From the NCBI GenBank assembly GCA_030248195.1, contig JASAND010020324.1:30475-94474 (forward strand): DNA of 64,000 nt, in the 5' to 3' direction. Origin of the DNA: Trissonchulus latispiculum. Taxonomy: Eukaryota > Nematoda > Enoplea > Enoplida > Ironidae. The translations under genes were made by a program, and so were the position numbers. The notes under the pieces were generated by a model. That model was not told where the DNA came from, did not search any database, and worked only from the letters and a program-made list of their open reading frames with translations. Positions 1 to 13,000 of the stretch are shown in pieces. Numbering within the stretch: the stretch's first letter is position 1; the number at the start of each line of letters is the position of its first letter.

Positions 1-605
1 AGAATTTATCAATTTTAGCTGTTGGAAAGATATATTTATTAAATTGTTTCGCTGGCTTTTAGGCGATTTTATGGGGGCCTATTATCGAAAAATGTGTTAC
101 GAATTTTTAGGATTTTAAACCTGCTAAAAGTCGCTTTAACAACTATATTTTAGGTGTTAGAAACTTTAGGGTAACATAACATATTTGAAATAGATTTTTT
201 GGGTATGGCGGGGAGGATTGAACTGACTAGTAATGGGGGGGCACTTTTCGATTCTCACCCATTCGAGCCCCGACCCACTAGGCCCCACCCCACTCCCGCT
301 TTTCTGGGCTTGATAGGCCAAAATTTTTGGGCCGGCGGAGGGAAAGTCAGGGTCGGGGGGAGATATTTTTTCGAAAAATGCTTAAAATTATGGTGCTAAG
401 CTAAATATTGGATATTGCTTAGCTAAAATTTAAGCTGAAAATTGCTAAAACATGACAAAGAAGACCTAATAGTCCTTCAAAGCCGGAAACTTTTTGAAAA
501 TTCGTCTTCAAATTTTAGGTCTGGATAAAGGTCCATATCCTGGGGGCGACCCAAGTCGGCATATTGCATGCTCAGTATATATATACTCCTATCATTATAA
601 TATTA
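1..605. other. Intron sequence at left edge
   Basis: AT-rich intron of the WNK gene (the exon at 814 needs two bases from an exon further left). 199-380 is a G/C-run-rich degenerate repeat resembling the CTGGG-ended MITEs but without clear ends. No kinase N-lobe exon is visible. Confidence 0.5.
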
Positions 606-613
606 TTATTACC

Positions 614-778
614 AAGAGTACATAATAACTAAGAGTGTGACAAGCGTCCCACTCTTAGTTCTTAGGCTTCAGACATCATCTGCACTTTAACGGCCTACCC
701 CCTCCACATCTGAGTACCTCCACAACTGAGTACCAGGTACACAACTGTTGTCGCACTCTTAGTTATTATGTACTCTTG
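614..778. mobile_element. hAT-like MITE, 8-bp TSD
   Basis: Inverted ends AAGAGTACATAATAACTAAG at left and the complement ending TATGTACTCTTG at right. Flanks TTATTACC (606-613) and CTATTACC (779-786) match 7 of 8, as for hAT target duplications. No coding capacity. Its right end is 35 bases from the exon at 814. Confidence 0.75.
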
Positions 779-813
779 CTATTACCAATAATACAATGGT
801 TTCTGTATTTTAG

Positions 814-1051
814 GTATCTGAAACGTTTCAAGCGTATGAATGTGAAGGTGCTCAAGTCATGGTGTCGTCAGATTTTAAAAGGTCTTGCCTTTCTTCATTC
901 TCGAAATCCTCCCGTTATCCATCGTGATTTGAAATGTGACAATATTTTCATTACTGGCACTACTGGATCTGTTAAAATCGGAGATTTGGGCCTGGCAACG
1001 CTTAAAAATAAATCTTTTGCCAAAAGCGTTATCGGTACTCCAGAATTTATG
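814..1051 (+). CDS. WNK: WNK exon 1 of window: kinase catalytic and activation loops
   Basis: Acceptor TTCTGTATTTTAG at 801-813, donor ATG|GTACGT at 1052. It starts with the last base of a split codon and ends in phase 0 (80 residues including the split one). It encodes [20 protein letters not shown], the HRD catalytic loop with Asp39 and Asn44, the DLG metal-binding motif and the activation-loop serines of [13 protein letters not shown]. The serine in AKSVIGT corresponds to the activating autophosphorylation site of WNK1. The APE motif continues in the next exon. Confidence 0.95.
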
Positions 1052-4000
1052 GTACGTTGCGAACAGGCAGTTGCTTATATGTACGTATGAGTTATTTTTA
1101 AACCTACTAAGGCTGGGCTTATTCTAGGGATTTTTTCTTGGGGGGGGGGCTCCTTGGGCCCCCCCAAAGTCCGAGGGGCAAGGAATGTTTTGGGGGGGCG
1201 AAAATTTTTCGAAAAATATGCTAAAAATACCGCAATTTTTCTGGCATGCAGTGTAGAAGTTGATTTTTATCGCAAAAATTAGCAGGTTTAGTGTTGGAAA
1301 GGGCAAAAATTGAGTAAAAATCTCCGGCGAAGCTGGAATGTTTTTGAAAATTTGGCCTTCTGAGCGAATTTTCCAGGGCAAAATTTGGTACCAAAAGGAG
1401 CACCCTTTGGTTTTGAGGGGGCACGAATTTGGGGGGGGAGGTCGTTTATGGGGGGGGCACCCCCCCCCCACTTGAATCAGCCCAGCTAAGGGTTTGTATG
1501 TAGATCTGTAGAAGTGCTAAAAACTGTTTTGATTAAGGTAGCGATACCGATTAAAGAGGTTGGTTTATTACCACCGGCTGGGTTTTTCTCGCCAATGGGT
1601 TTGCTTCTGTTAATTCTGGGAAGGGATAACGAAAAGAGGGATCTAAAGTGGTCTAAAATCGCAGAAATGTATTAAAATTAAATTTTTTCTGCATAATACT
1701 ATGTATAACCAAACGTAGCTCAAAATGCTCAAAAGACTCGTTTTGAACGCCAAAATAGACGATTGTATGTAGACCAGAAAGTTTCGGCGAAGCCGTAACA
1801 TTTCCCCACTTAAGTCTCTTTTCCCGCGTGGATGTCCCACACGAAGCTCCGCTAACGACAGGACTAGAGATGCTGTTTATCTTACTTCTAGGCTCCTGAA
1901 ATGTATGAAGAGTGTTATGATGAAAGTGTGGATGTTTATGCCTTTGGAATGTGTATGCTAGAAATGATCACCGGGGAATATCCTTATTCTGAGTGTCAGT
2001 TTCCAGCTCAGATATACAAAAAAGTTACTGGGGTATGTTTAATTTTTATCTACATCTATGTTAGGGATTTTGTAATTTTTTGAAGTATGTATATTGCATG
2101 GCTATGGTCAACTAAATCATGTTAGGATTATTTCATGCCGTAGTCGTTATACGCAATTACAAAACCCAGTGGTCTGTTGGTTGCTATTAATTCAAATCTT
2201 TCAGGTTTAACATTTTATCGGAGTCAGTTTTCCTCTAACGAAGAAGGAAACCCATTCACGCCTGACTTAAATATGGCGCTTTAACTCTCGAAGTTGCACA
2301 TGTCATCAAGATTCTCCTAACGCTGGCTCACTTTGGATAAAACCACTTTATGAACAACATCCAAGTGTTTTGGGGTTTCCGATCCTTCTCCCTCCTTTTG
2401 TCCGAATTTTTGAGGAGAAAACATAAAATTGAGCTCTTTTCAGTGTATAAAAATATGATAATTTTTCGAACCTGCAGAGCTCTTCTAATATCAATTTTTA
2501 AAATTTGTTGTGTCCGGGGTAACCTACAATGCATATTGCATACGATTGTGCAAAAGATAATTTTGTCCCCTCTCCTTCCCAGCGGTCAAAAACTGCCCCA
2601 CCTGAAATGTTTTCGTGCTTATTCTATTGTAGTTGAAATTTCATAATAAATTTTGTTCTAGGGTGTGAAACCACAATGTTTTGAAAAGATACCTAAGGAA
2701 TATCCCGAACTGATGGAAATTATTGATCGATGTACAAGACTTCGACGAGAAGAAAGGTTATGATTTTGCCATAACTTACGATTTCACATTCTACTTCATT
2801 TTTGCTCAGTTTGATTTTTCCTGCATTAGGTGCATATACGTATGTGAAAAAACTAATTTTTAATTTGAAATTGCTAAGCGGCAGTGACGGCTGCTTTTCA
2901 CACTAATCTGCTGCCCTCCTCAAATTAACTTCTACAAGCTTATGGTAATACTAAATCAAAAATAATATGTAGGGACACTATTTCTAATCTGTTGGTCTAC
3001 CACAAGCTACAGTGTTATACGTGTTCATACTGACACAAGAAATAAAAATGCTCCTCTGGAGCATGAGAAAGTAATATGGGTGATGGTGAGGTTGCAAAAT
3101 CAAGAGAGGACTAGTCTTTAAAATGCTTAATATGGGGCTAGGTTAAAAAATAGAAGAGGACTAGGTTGTGAGCGAATTAATATGGGCACAGCTTCGCCGA
3201 ACAACCCATATTCGCGGTTTGTAAATGTAAATTATTATGCATATCCACGATGCATTTGGTTTATAGTTCATAAATAACCTATAGCTACGGTATGTGCTCG
3301 AGCTTTATTCAAACTTTTATTTTACCAAACGTTTTCTTCGATATATGCTTCATACTAACCAGCGCATTTTACGCATACATTTATACGGAAAATTTATATT
3401 CAAGAATAATTTAGGACTCTCCCACGATCTTCTATTTCCTCCTGACTTGGACCAATAGCTTTAGCATCATATCCTTAGACCTCTCCTAGTAGTAGAGCCT
3501 GCGGTAGTTCAACACAACAAAATGATGATAATTTACGTATATTCCTAGCAGCTAGTCTAACAGAACATGCAAACAGCTATATTCGATGAGTATTCAACTG
3601 CTTAAATTTTTTATTGACTGACATTGATAGCTGTAAGCTAAGACGAAACGTGAAATCGCGCGAATATGGGTTGTTCGGCGAAGCTGTGCCCATATTAATT
3701 CGCTCACAACCTAGTCCTCTTCTATTTTTTAACCTAGCCCCATATTAAGCATTTTAAAGACTAGTCCTCTCTTGATTTTGCAACCTCAGCATCACCCATA
3801 TTACTTTTTCATGCTCCAGAGGAGCATTTTTATTTCTTGTCCTTCTGTCATTTTAAAGGATCCCTTTCCATCAATGCGGTAATGGATACAATGAGCTTGA
3901 ACAGTGCCATGCTAAACGAGCGTAGTCGATTTAGAATATATGCCCCCAACAAAACGCCGAAAAACTCTGTTTTAAGGGGTTTGACCACTGGTCAATAGGC

Positions 4001-7000
4001 CCCATAGACCGTAGTGATCACTGGTCACTCCCTCGATTTCGGCAATATGCCCATTGAAAAGAGCGTAGTGGATTTACTATATATGCCCCCAACCAAAACG
4101 CCGCAAAACGCTGTTTTAAGGGGTTTGACCACTGGTCAATAGGCCCCATAGACCGTAGTGACCACAGGTCGCTTCCCTCAATTTCGGCAATATGCCCATT
4201 GAAACGAGCGTAGTCGATTTACTATATATGCCCCCGATCAAAACGCCGAAAAACGCAGTTTTAGGCCGTTTGACCAGTGGTCAATAGGACTCCTAGGCCG
4301 TAGTGACCAGTGGTCACTTACGTCGGTTTCGGCAATATGCCCATTGAAACGAGCGTAGTCGATTTACTATATATGCCCCCTACCAAAACGCCGAAAAACG
4401 CGGTTTATGCCGTTTGACCAGTGGTTAATAGGCCCCGTAGGCTGTAGTGACCAGTGGTCACTTCCGTTGGTTTCGGCGATATGCCCATTGAAACGAGCGT
4501 AGTCGATTTACTATATATGCCCCCGACCAAAACGCCGAAAAACGCAGTTTTAGGTCGTTTGACCAGTGGTCAATAGGCCCCGTAGGCTATAGTGACCAGT
4601 GGTCACATCCGTTGGTTTCGGCGATATGCCCATTGAAACGAGCGTAGTCGATTTACTATATATGCCCCCGACCAAAACGCCGAAAAACGCTGTTTAGAGG
4701 GAGTTTTCCCAATTTTGACTTTGAGGAACCACGGGAGCCATGCTGACCAGTGGTCACTTCGGGCGGTATCGGCAGTATGCTCATCGTTTTCAGCGACCCC
4801 GATTTACTATATATGGGGACCACCCCGAGGCCGAAAAACGCCGTTTTTGGCGACTTTTTGACTATTTCCAGTGAAAGTGGGACTTAGAAACTTTTCGCCC
4901 AAACAGGCCAAAACAAGTACCTAGTGCCCAAAAAGGGCAAGATTCCTCTACCGAGAATTGTATGCACAAAGCTTTCGTTTTATATGCTTAATATTCCGGG
5001 GTGAACTCATGTTAAACTGGCACTATGCCATTTATCAGTACTATTTCCATCGAAAGTGAATATAACCAACAAATAAAATTGTTACTAATTTCACGCTCTT
5101 TATCAACTTTCGAGAATAACTCAGAACGCTAGTGGGTCGTCCTTGTTGACGGGCAGAGAAGGGCTCGCGAGAAGTTGACACTCATGTCGACACTTTTTGA
5201 TCAAGCTGCTACCAAGAAATACTACAAAAAGCTTCTGGACTACCTACTGAACTGGATAGATCATTTTGACGTTTTTCTGCCCTACTCCTAATGAAGCATT
5301 TGTCAAATCAGTTCACACGAACTTTAGAATGATACCCACATTTTGACACACTAGATTTTGGGTTTGTCCATTTGCAACATCACCGTATTGGCTGCTGTTT
5401 CTTGCCACTTCTTGCCAGAGGAAGTCTCCCAGGTGTCCATAAGCGCTGTTCCCCACCTCCCCCCTTCCAGAAGCAAAAGTTTCCGAATCCTCTGAAATAT
5501 GTGAACTTCCTGCTACAGGCTACAGTAACGTAAAGTTTCCCCATCTGAGACTGTTGTAAAATGGCAAACATTTATATTGAGCTTTCGTCACAAATCAAAG
5601 CTAATTTGCATATTCAGAATGCAAAAACTGGTACATAGCTAGCTAGCCACACGTTAAAGATAGAGGACTTTCTAAACCCAATACAGAAATACACGCAATA
5701 GATGCTATTTACCGATATTAGGTATTCCGGCTCTAGCCGGAATAAAAATGCAAAGTTTGGGCCTATCTCCTGAAAGCTAGGGAGCAAAATTAAAAAATCC
5801 CCCTCATTACTTTATGCACCCCTACTGGTAATTTTCAACAAAAGATACTAGACCTCTCCAGCTTCTACCCAGTTCTAGAAAAGTGTGACCAAAATTTGCG
5901 AAAAATAGCGAAAGTCCGACTTTGGGACCTTGGCACAGAGCCAAAATTGGCCAGGTGCCAAAATGACCAAAAAAAGGTAGCATGGGGGGATCCTGTCTAC
6001 CAACATATAATAGTAGTATGGTGCCAAAATGCCCACATCGTTCCAACACTTAGCCGTAAAATGCATTTCCAATAAGCGTTATTCACCGAAAAAAAAACAA
6101 ACGCACGGTAACTATCGCCAAGAGTACATAATACATAGTATAGTGGTGCTTGTAGTACTACTCGAGTTGTTTACGATGGTAACCTTTTTACCACCGCCGG
6201 ACCTCTAATTAGCTGGCACCAGGCCAACACGGTCTCCAGAGGGCCGCGCAGACGCCTTTATACCCATATTATGTAGGGGCGCTATCGCGCCCCTACATAA
6301 TAGAGGCATGCTCACAGGTGCCTGAATGCCAGAATGCGGAGAGCTCATAGGAGCCAGCATGTGAAGAGTGACAATAATCAATAGGTTATTGCGATCAGTC
6401 TTTTGCATTGAATAAATTTCGACATTTGTCGTACTAATTATGTATAATTTTCGGAGGCATTTGAATGAGAAAAGGTACCTTTTCTACTGCACGGAGATGT
6501 GTTTGCAGGACATCTTTGGGCCGTCGCATAAAAAATTGTTGCCAGCATCAGTTTGATTGTTGTTTTAGGTATTCCGTGAAAGATTTACTGGTCCATGACT
6601 TTTTCATGCCTGAAGAATTGATAGGTCTGAGAGTAGAATTGAGTAACAAGGAAACCGAAGTTGCCAGCACTACTGATAAAGTACATAGCCTTTCAATTAA
6701 AATAAGAAAATTTGAATATTAATAACTGAAACGTAGTGATTATGGCTTTCATTTTTAGCAGAATAAGCTTTGGACTTAATACAGCGTCCATATTATTTGC
6801 ATATTCGTTTCTTAAAAAGACTAGACAGAGGTGCCATGGTTGAATCAGTTGAATTGGAACTTTCTGGCATATGTAAGGGGAGTATATTCACTCTGACCCT
6901 ACGCCCGGGCCTGGCATTTTGTATTATTGTATTAAAGGGGAACCCGGCAGGCATGTGGACTGTAGCCATCCAGCGAACTACCGTCATACTACTGACTACC

Positions 7001-10000
7001 AACGGCTACCGCCAACCTTTTAGTCGCGTTAGCTTAGCGTATGATTAATCGCTGTGATTCAAGACCAAAGAGGAAACTAACAAGCCGAATATTAAGAGTA
7101 CGCAATGATAAGAGTGTGACAGCAGGCATGCCCTGTGTTATGAGCTCCCAAACCATGCTAAGCCCCCTTCACCCCAATCTGACTCCGGTTTCCCTCTCCA
7201 CAAATTATGTACTAGTCAAGCACCGCCATCGCAAATCAGACCCTAGTAGTATTTCTTTACCAACTAATTGTCGAATCTGTTAGCTCTTTCGCAAACATTT
7301 AGATGGCTCGTTATGTTTTTATTTTCAGGTGCAACTCCTACTGCGTGTTCTGGATGCTAAAAAACGTAAAGAATATAAACACCTGCAAGAGAACGAAGCC
7401 ATAAAGTTTCTGTTTGATGTCAGCAATGATAAAGCTGATGAGCTTGTTCGAGATATGGTAATATTTCCATATTTCAGACTACCATGTTCCCGGCTACATT
7501 TATCTTGTATATTTATCACAGTTTTGTTTTTCTGATGATCTATTTTGCCAGTGAAACATTCTACTTCAGTTTGAGATTCAGGCTCCGAGCTTTATATAAG
7601 GATTTTAACAGGGTGTTACAATATAGTTTCACATATCTGCAAGCCAAAGGCATGTCCTAAAATTGTAAATTTTGGTGGTTTCCCCGTTAAATTACACTGC
7701 CATTACTTTTCGGGAGAGGGTAGAATAAAATATTACTTAATGACAAACCCTTAATTCAATAGATTTTCTGTATGCGCAGTGCAGAAGTGTTACACGTATC
7801 TGTTTATGCTTTTTATTTTTCCCTTGTTTTTTTTATTTTTTATATTTTTGCAGGTTCAACAAATGATTATTCCAGAATGGGACGCTCCAACTGTAGCCAA
7901 GCTGTTGGTTGATAGGCTGACTCAGTTGCGTAAAGATCGCGACGTTTATCAATGGGAAATGAAACGAAAGCAGGAAGAAGAACTGAAGCAGAAAGAGGAA
8001 CAGGAATTGAAAGAATTGAAGGTTGGAATTTAGGAATATTGGAAGGGAATTTCAGGTCTGTAGAGCTTGAAGGGTGAGCAGTATGATGCATGCATGATGA
8101 TTTTCCTCGATAATTGTTTGCTGAGTGAGTACAAAACTTTGGCTTTAAGGTACTTACCGTATTATGCCAAACAGTGGCCCACCCAATAAAACGCCCATGG
8201 GCGTTTTTTCGGGGGGTGGGCGCTTTTTTGGATTTCTCAATGCTCACTTTCGTGCCTTAGAAAACTAAAAGTTCGTTAATAAAATTGCGTTTGATTCAGC
8301 TATTTCAAGGCTTAGAGTCAATCGTACGTTCTCTGGATAGACATGTAAGCAACTGACACTTCCCGAGCATCTTGTCATCCTCAAAAATTTATCTAATTTA
8401 TCGAAAATTGGCTAAGCAGCAATTATACGAATATTTTCAAAAAATAGCCCATGGGCGTTTTTTCGGGGGGTGGGCGCTTTTTTGGATTACAAAAATCAAA
8501 TTCGAAATTGCTGATTCCGAAAAAACGCCCGTGGGCCACTGTTTGGCATAATACGGTACTCGATCATAAGACCCCTCAAACTTTATTCGTTTGGCCTCCC
8601 AAGAAATTTGTCTGTCCTTAAGCACTTCGTGACTTACTTTAGATGCATTGTGCAATACTACTTGAGGAATCTATACGCTTAGGTGAAGTTCGGTGGTCCC
8701 GCCGCACGTTTTGTTTCTCTTTCCACTTTTTGAAGCTGCCTCCTCTTTCTGCAATCACTCACCCACTGTTGTCGGAAACATCCAAAAACGGTTTATTCAT
8801 TGCACTGTGTTGTGGGATTCTGTGCATTTTCACCTTCAGGAATGTTAATTCTTCGCTTAGAAACTTAGGAAATGTTTATATCGTCGGTTATCTTTCCGTA
8901 GCATCACACCTTTCCGAAGCCCCCCCTCTCAAGCGACCCTCAAGATGTGAGTAGGTGGTGCTACGTTTCCATTTCTGAGAGCTGTTGTTTTTGTAGGAGC
9001 AGCGTAACCGTGAAAAGGAGCAGGAGAAGGAAAAAGAGGAACGCGCCAAACAACAACAGCAGCAACAGACTGTAGTTTCGCTTAATCAGCCGACTGGTAT
9101 GCGTCTTCAATAGCAGCGGACTTAGATGACTTCTTAGTTCCAAATTCAAGTATTTAAAATGTTCTAATTACCAGAACCATATGCCGCATTACTAGTTGTT
9201 GTTCTCAATCATGAAAGAAATTTCTTGGTAGTTTAGTCAGCTAATCTTTTAATTTTTCAGATGATAAAACTACTACAACTGCAAGAGATCTCACTGCAGT
9301 GGTAATATATAAAGTTGTATTTGAGAATTTGGTTGTGTTCTTGGACAGCATGGAATGCACTTGCATTAATATTGTTTACAGGGTATCTTCAGAAACTTCG
9401 TTTTACTGGAAAAGCTATTCACTCGCTAGTTTTCATAACCTTTTATCTCTAAATCCTGTTTATTGAAACGAAATGTTTATTTTGTAAAACAGTAAGCTGT
9501 ATGTAATTGCGGGAGGACTCAGGGGCGCACATAAGGTGGGGTGGGGGGGGGGCGGCCGCCCCCTTGAAACCAGACGTAAAGGAAAAATTTTATTGTCCGC
9601 GCGCAGCGCGGACATAAATTTTAAAAAATTTTCGCACCTTCGGCACAATATTGACTTCATTTTTATTAATTTACTTTTATTTCTCTGTTTTAAACTTTTC
9701 AATAGCAACGTTTTTCATTATTTCCAAAATTTTCGCGCCCTGAGCTCGAAATTCACTCGATTTTGCATACGTTTTCCTTTTCAATCCTTGTGTATGAATT
9801 TTAAAAATTTTTTCAACTTCTGGGTGCTTGGACCCCGAGACCCCCATTTTTCTGAGGTCCGCCCCCCGCGAGAAAATCTTCTATGTGCGCCGCTGGGACT
9901 GATGTTCAGACTTTGATTTAACAGTGGACTCACGTAGTAAACGTCATTTACTTTGGTACACGAACTTCTGCATACCTTGATGCACCTCGTCTGTGCATCC

Positions 10001-13000
10001 GTAACTGAGTTGCAGAGCGATAGCCTAGTCTGCGAAATGGCGTGGGTTCTATTCCCACCAGAGGTCTGAATTTTTCGGATCTTTGGTTGTACATGGCTTC
10101 TTTCTTTCATATTAAGTTAGCCACCCCTCTCTTCTATGGATGCAGTCATCATTCCAGGTGACACTCCTGGATTAACGTCTGTGTGACCGTGTGAGCAGCG
10201 GAAACCGAACCCATGTCCCTGAAGCATGAATGGTGATATTCTCGATGGGTCACAGTTACCTTTACTTGTTTCCTAAATGTTACCATATTTTTATCTTTGT
10301 TTTTCTTCAACAGACCGACTCAATATCTGATGGTGGAAAATTGTCTGCTGATAATACTTCTGTGACTGATCCTACGTAAGACTGAATCTTATATTTAGTT
10401 ATTTAGGATTAAAATAAAATTCAAATGGTTAAATTACTACTTAATAATTTATATAATATCAACTTGTCAATTTTTTGTGCCAGTGTGTCAGTTTTCGATT
10501 AGTGTGGTGCAGGTCAGAATATAACGGAGATCAGGAACGAGCAGTGATAATTTTTGTGCAATAAAGTCTTTTAATATTTCAGCAGTGGCAGTTCTCAGGA
10601 GGCATTGCAAACGTCTGCCGGAGGGGAACAATCTGACAGCGCTGCCGTGGAAAAGGGCGGAGGAGCTGCGGGAAAGGTGCCAGCGGCCAAGAAAAAGTCC
10701 CGTCGTCGCCCGGAACTGAAACTGATTGTCCTGAATGTAAAACCGGAACCAGAAGCTCATGTATGTTATTTGAGATGTTTAAGCTTTTACATCCGGCAAC
10801 ATTTTATTGGGTTTGATACCATTCTGCTCGTCTTACTAGAGAATGTTTTGGTATGTAATTTTAGCACAGTTTTCTACATATTTCTTTATCGTTTATTCGT
10901 GCGGTAGTGAATTAGCAGTGTCTTTGAGCTTTGTTTGTGCTCGTTTTGTTTCGTTTCATTTCAGTAGTTGCTCTTTGCACATATAACGGCTTCTCTGAAT
11001 TTGTGTACTTATGTGTACTTACTTGAACAGGGCCGGGTTCACACTGTTATGAGCGGTATATTTCGGATGTGTTGATAACTGATAATTGAACTGATAAGGG
11101 ACTAGACAGGGACTAGACAGGGAATCAGTGTAATTTAGTAGTAATAATAATACCAAGAGTACATAATAGATAAGAGTAAGAAACTCTTACGCTAGCATGT
11201 ACAAATTATGTAAGGTATGCTCGGTTCATTAACTCGGGACCCCCCCCCCCCCCGTAACTTCGGGGGGGGGGTCCCACTTTGCACTAAATACACGCTTTCA
11301 TATAAGCGTGTGTCTGCTCGCTAATTGGCCCGTTAGCCTTAAGGCTTATTGTAGGCAATTTATTAGTTATTTTAATTAATTAATTATAACTTTAATCAGG
11401 TTAATGCAATTAAAAAACTAATTCGACAACTTTGTAGCATTTTTTCTGCTCTTTCCAATGATATAAAAATTGTTGCACGTTACATTCCTTCGAATTTTTG
11501 TATTATGCAACAGTTTTTATATCATTGGAAAGAGCAGAAAAAATGCTACAAAGTTGTCAAATTAGTTTTTAATTGCATTAACCTGATTAAAGTTATAATT
11601 AATTAATTAAAATAACTAATAAATTGCCTACAATAAGTCTTAAGGCTAACGGGCCAATCAGCGAGCAGACACACGCTTATATGAAAGAGTGTATTTAGTG
11701 CAAAATGGGACCCCCCCCCCCGGAAGTTACCGGGGGGGGGGGGGGTCCCGAGTTAATGCCCCGAGCATACCAGCCTAATTTTTACGCAAAAATTTATGGG
11801 GGGGCGCTTTATGGGGAGGGGCTCGAAGTTGCCCACATGGCTCACCAAAAATGGGATTGGGCCTATTTTTGAAAAAAAATTGCGAATTTTTAAGTTTTTT
11901 GTGCAAAAGTTGCCAAAATCGCTAAAAAATGACTGAATTTAGGTGTTCTTATGTTAAAATAGTGAAAATTTCATAAAAATCCGGCGAAGCTGGAAAATTT
12001 TTCCAAAATTTAGGGTAAAAATGGTAAACATTGGCAATTTTTTGGGTTAAGGGGGGGTTATGGGGGGGAGGTCGAAATTTATGGGGGGCTTTTTATGGGG
12101 GGGGAACCTCGAATGGGGGGGAGGTCGCCGAATGGGGGGCGCCCCCCCCCCACCCCCCCCCCCAGTAAAAATAACCCAGCATACCTTACATAATTTGTAC
12201 ATGCTAGCGTAAGAGTTTCTTACTCTTATCTATTATGTACTCTTGATAATACCCATACTGAAGAGGGGCAAACCAATGCTGACTTTTTCCTAAGCTAAAA
12301 GATCTGGGAGAGGGAATGCTAGAGGATGGGGTCTCTGATTTTGGAGGGGCGACGGTTTTTCGAAAGTTGCATCCGAAAACAGCTATATTTTGCTGCCGAG
12401 TTGAAAATTTAACAATTTTTAACTGGAGTTTAAGACAGGGTATTTTTTCAAAATTTCGATTGCGTTTTAGTGTGTTTTTTAAGGTGCTGGTATCCTTTTG
12501 TGCAGTGCTTTTTTGGTACTTGTACTTGTACTTGGGCCTTCGTCATCGCAGGATCTGCAACATGAAGGGCTCCGCTTCCACTCCAGCATTTTCTATGACC
12601 CTTCTCCATTGATCCCTGTTGCTTGCCAAGTCCTGGATCACGTCTTCCCAGGGGTACCTAGCATGCCTGTAAGGGGTAAGGACACCAGCCAGATCCTGCT
12701 CCACCATCTTTCGCCATGACATTGCCGGCCGGCCAGGTGGTTTCCTCCAACCCGTTGGGACCGGGGAAAACAGGGTTTTCCGAGTCAGTCTAGATGGGGC
12801 CATTCGGGATGTATGACCTAGCCTTTTTTGGTGATTTTTTTGGAACACTGTAACTTTTGCAATGTTGGGAGTTGGAAAGAGCTTTATACATCGTTTTAAA
12901 GCTTATTATCTCAACATTCACATGGGCTGACGAAACTGGCAAAATTAGTAAAAAAATAGCTGAAATTTTTTGACATGCTGACTTCTAACAGGATGAATAT

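Noticed and set aside
199..399. 66-codon frame at left edge
   Set aside because: Falls in a degenerate G/C-run repeat, no splice context or similarity.
1124..1471. Minus-strand 115-codon Pro-rich frame
   Set aside because: Lies wholly in a MITE with C runs; composition explains it.
3918..4785. CRISPR-like array
   Set aside because: Units are 145 bp, nearly identical throughout with no unique spacers, in an animal intron.
7867..8247. Minus-strand frame with [10 protein letters not shown], also seen at 27983
   Set aside because: Shared only because the same MITE occurs twice; not protein conservation.
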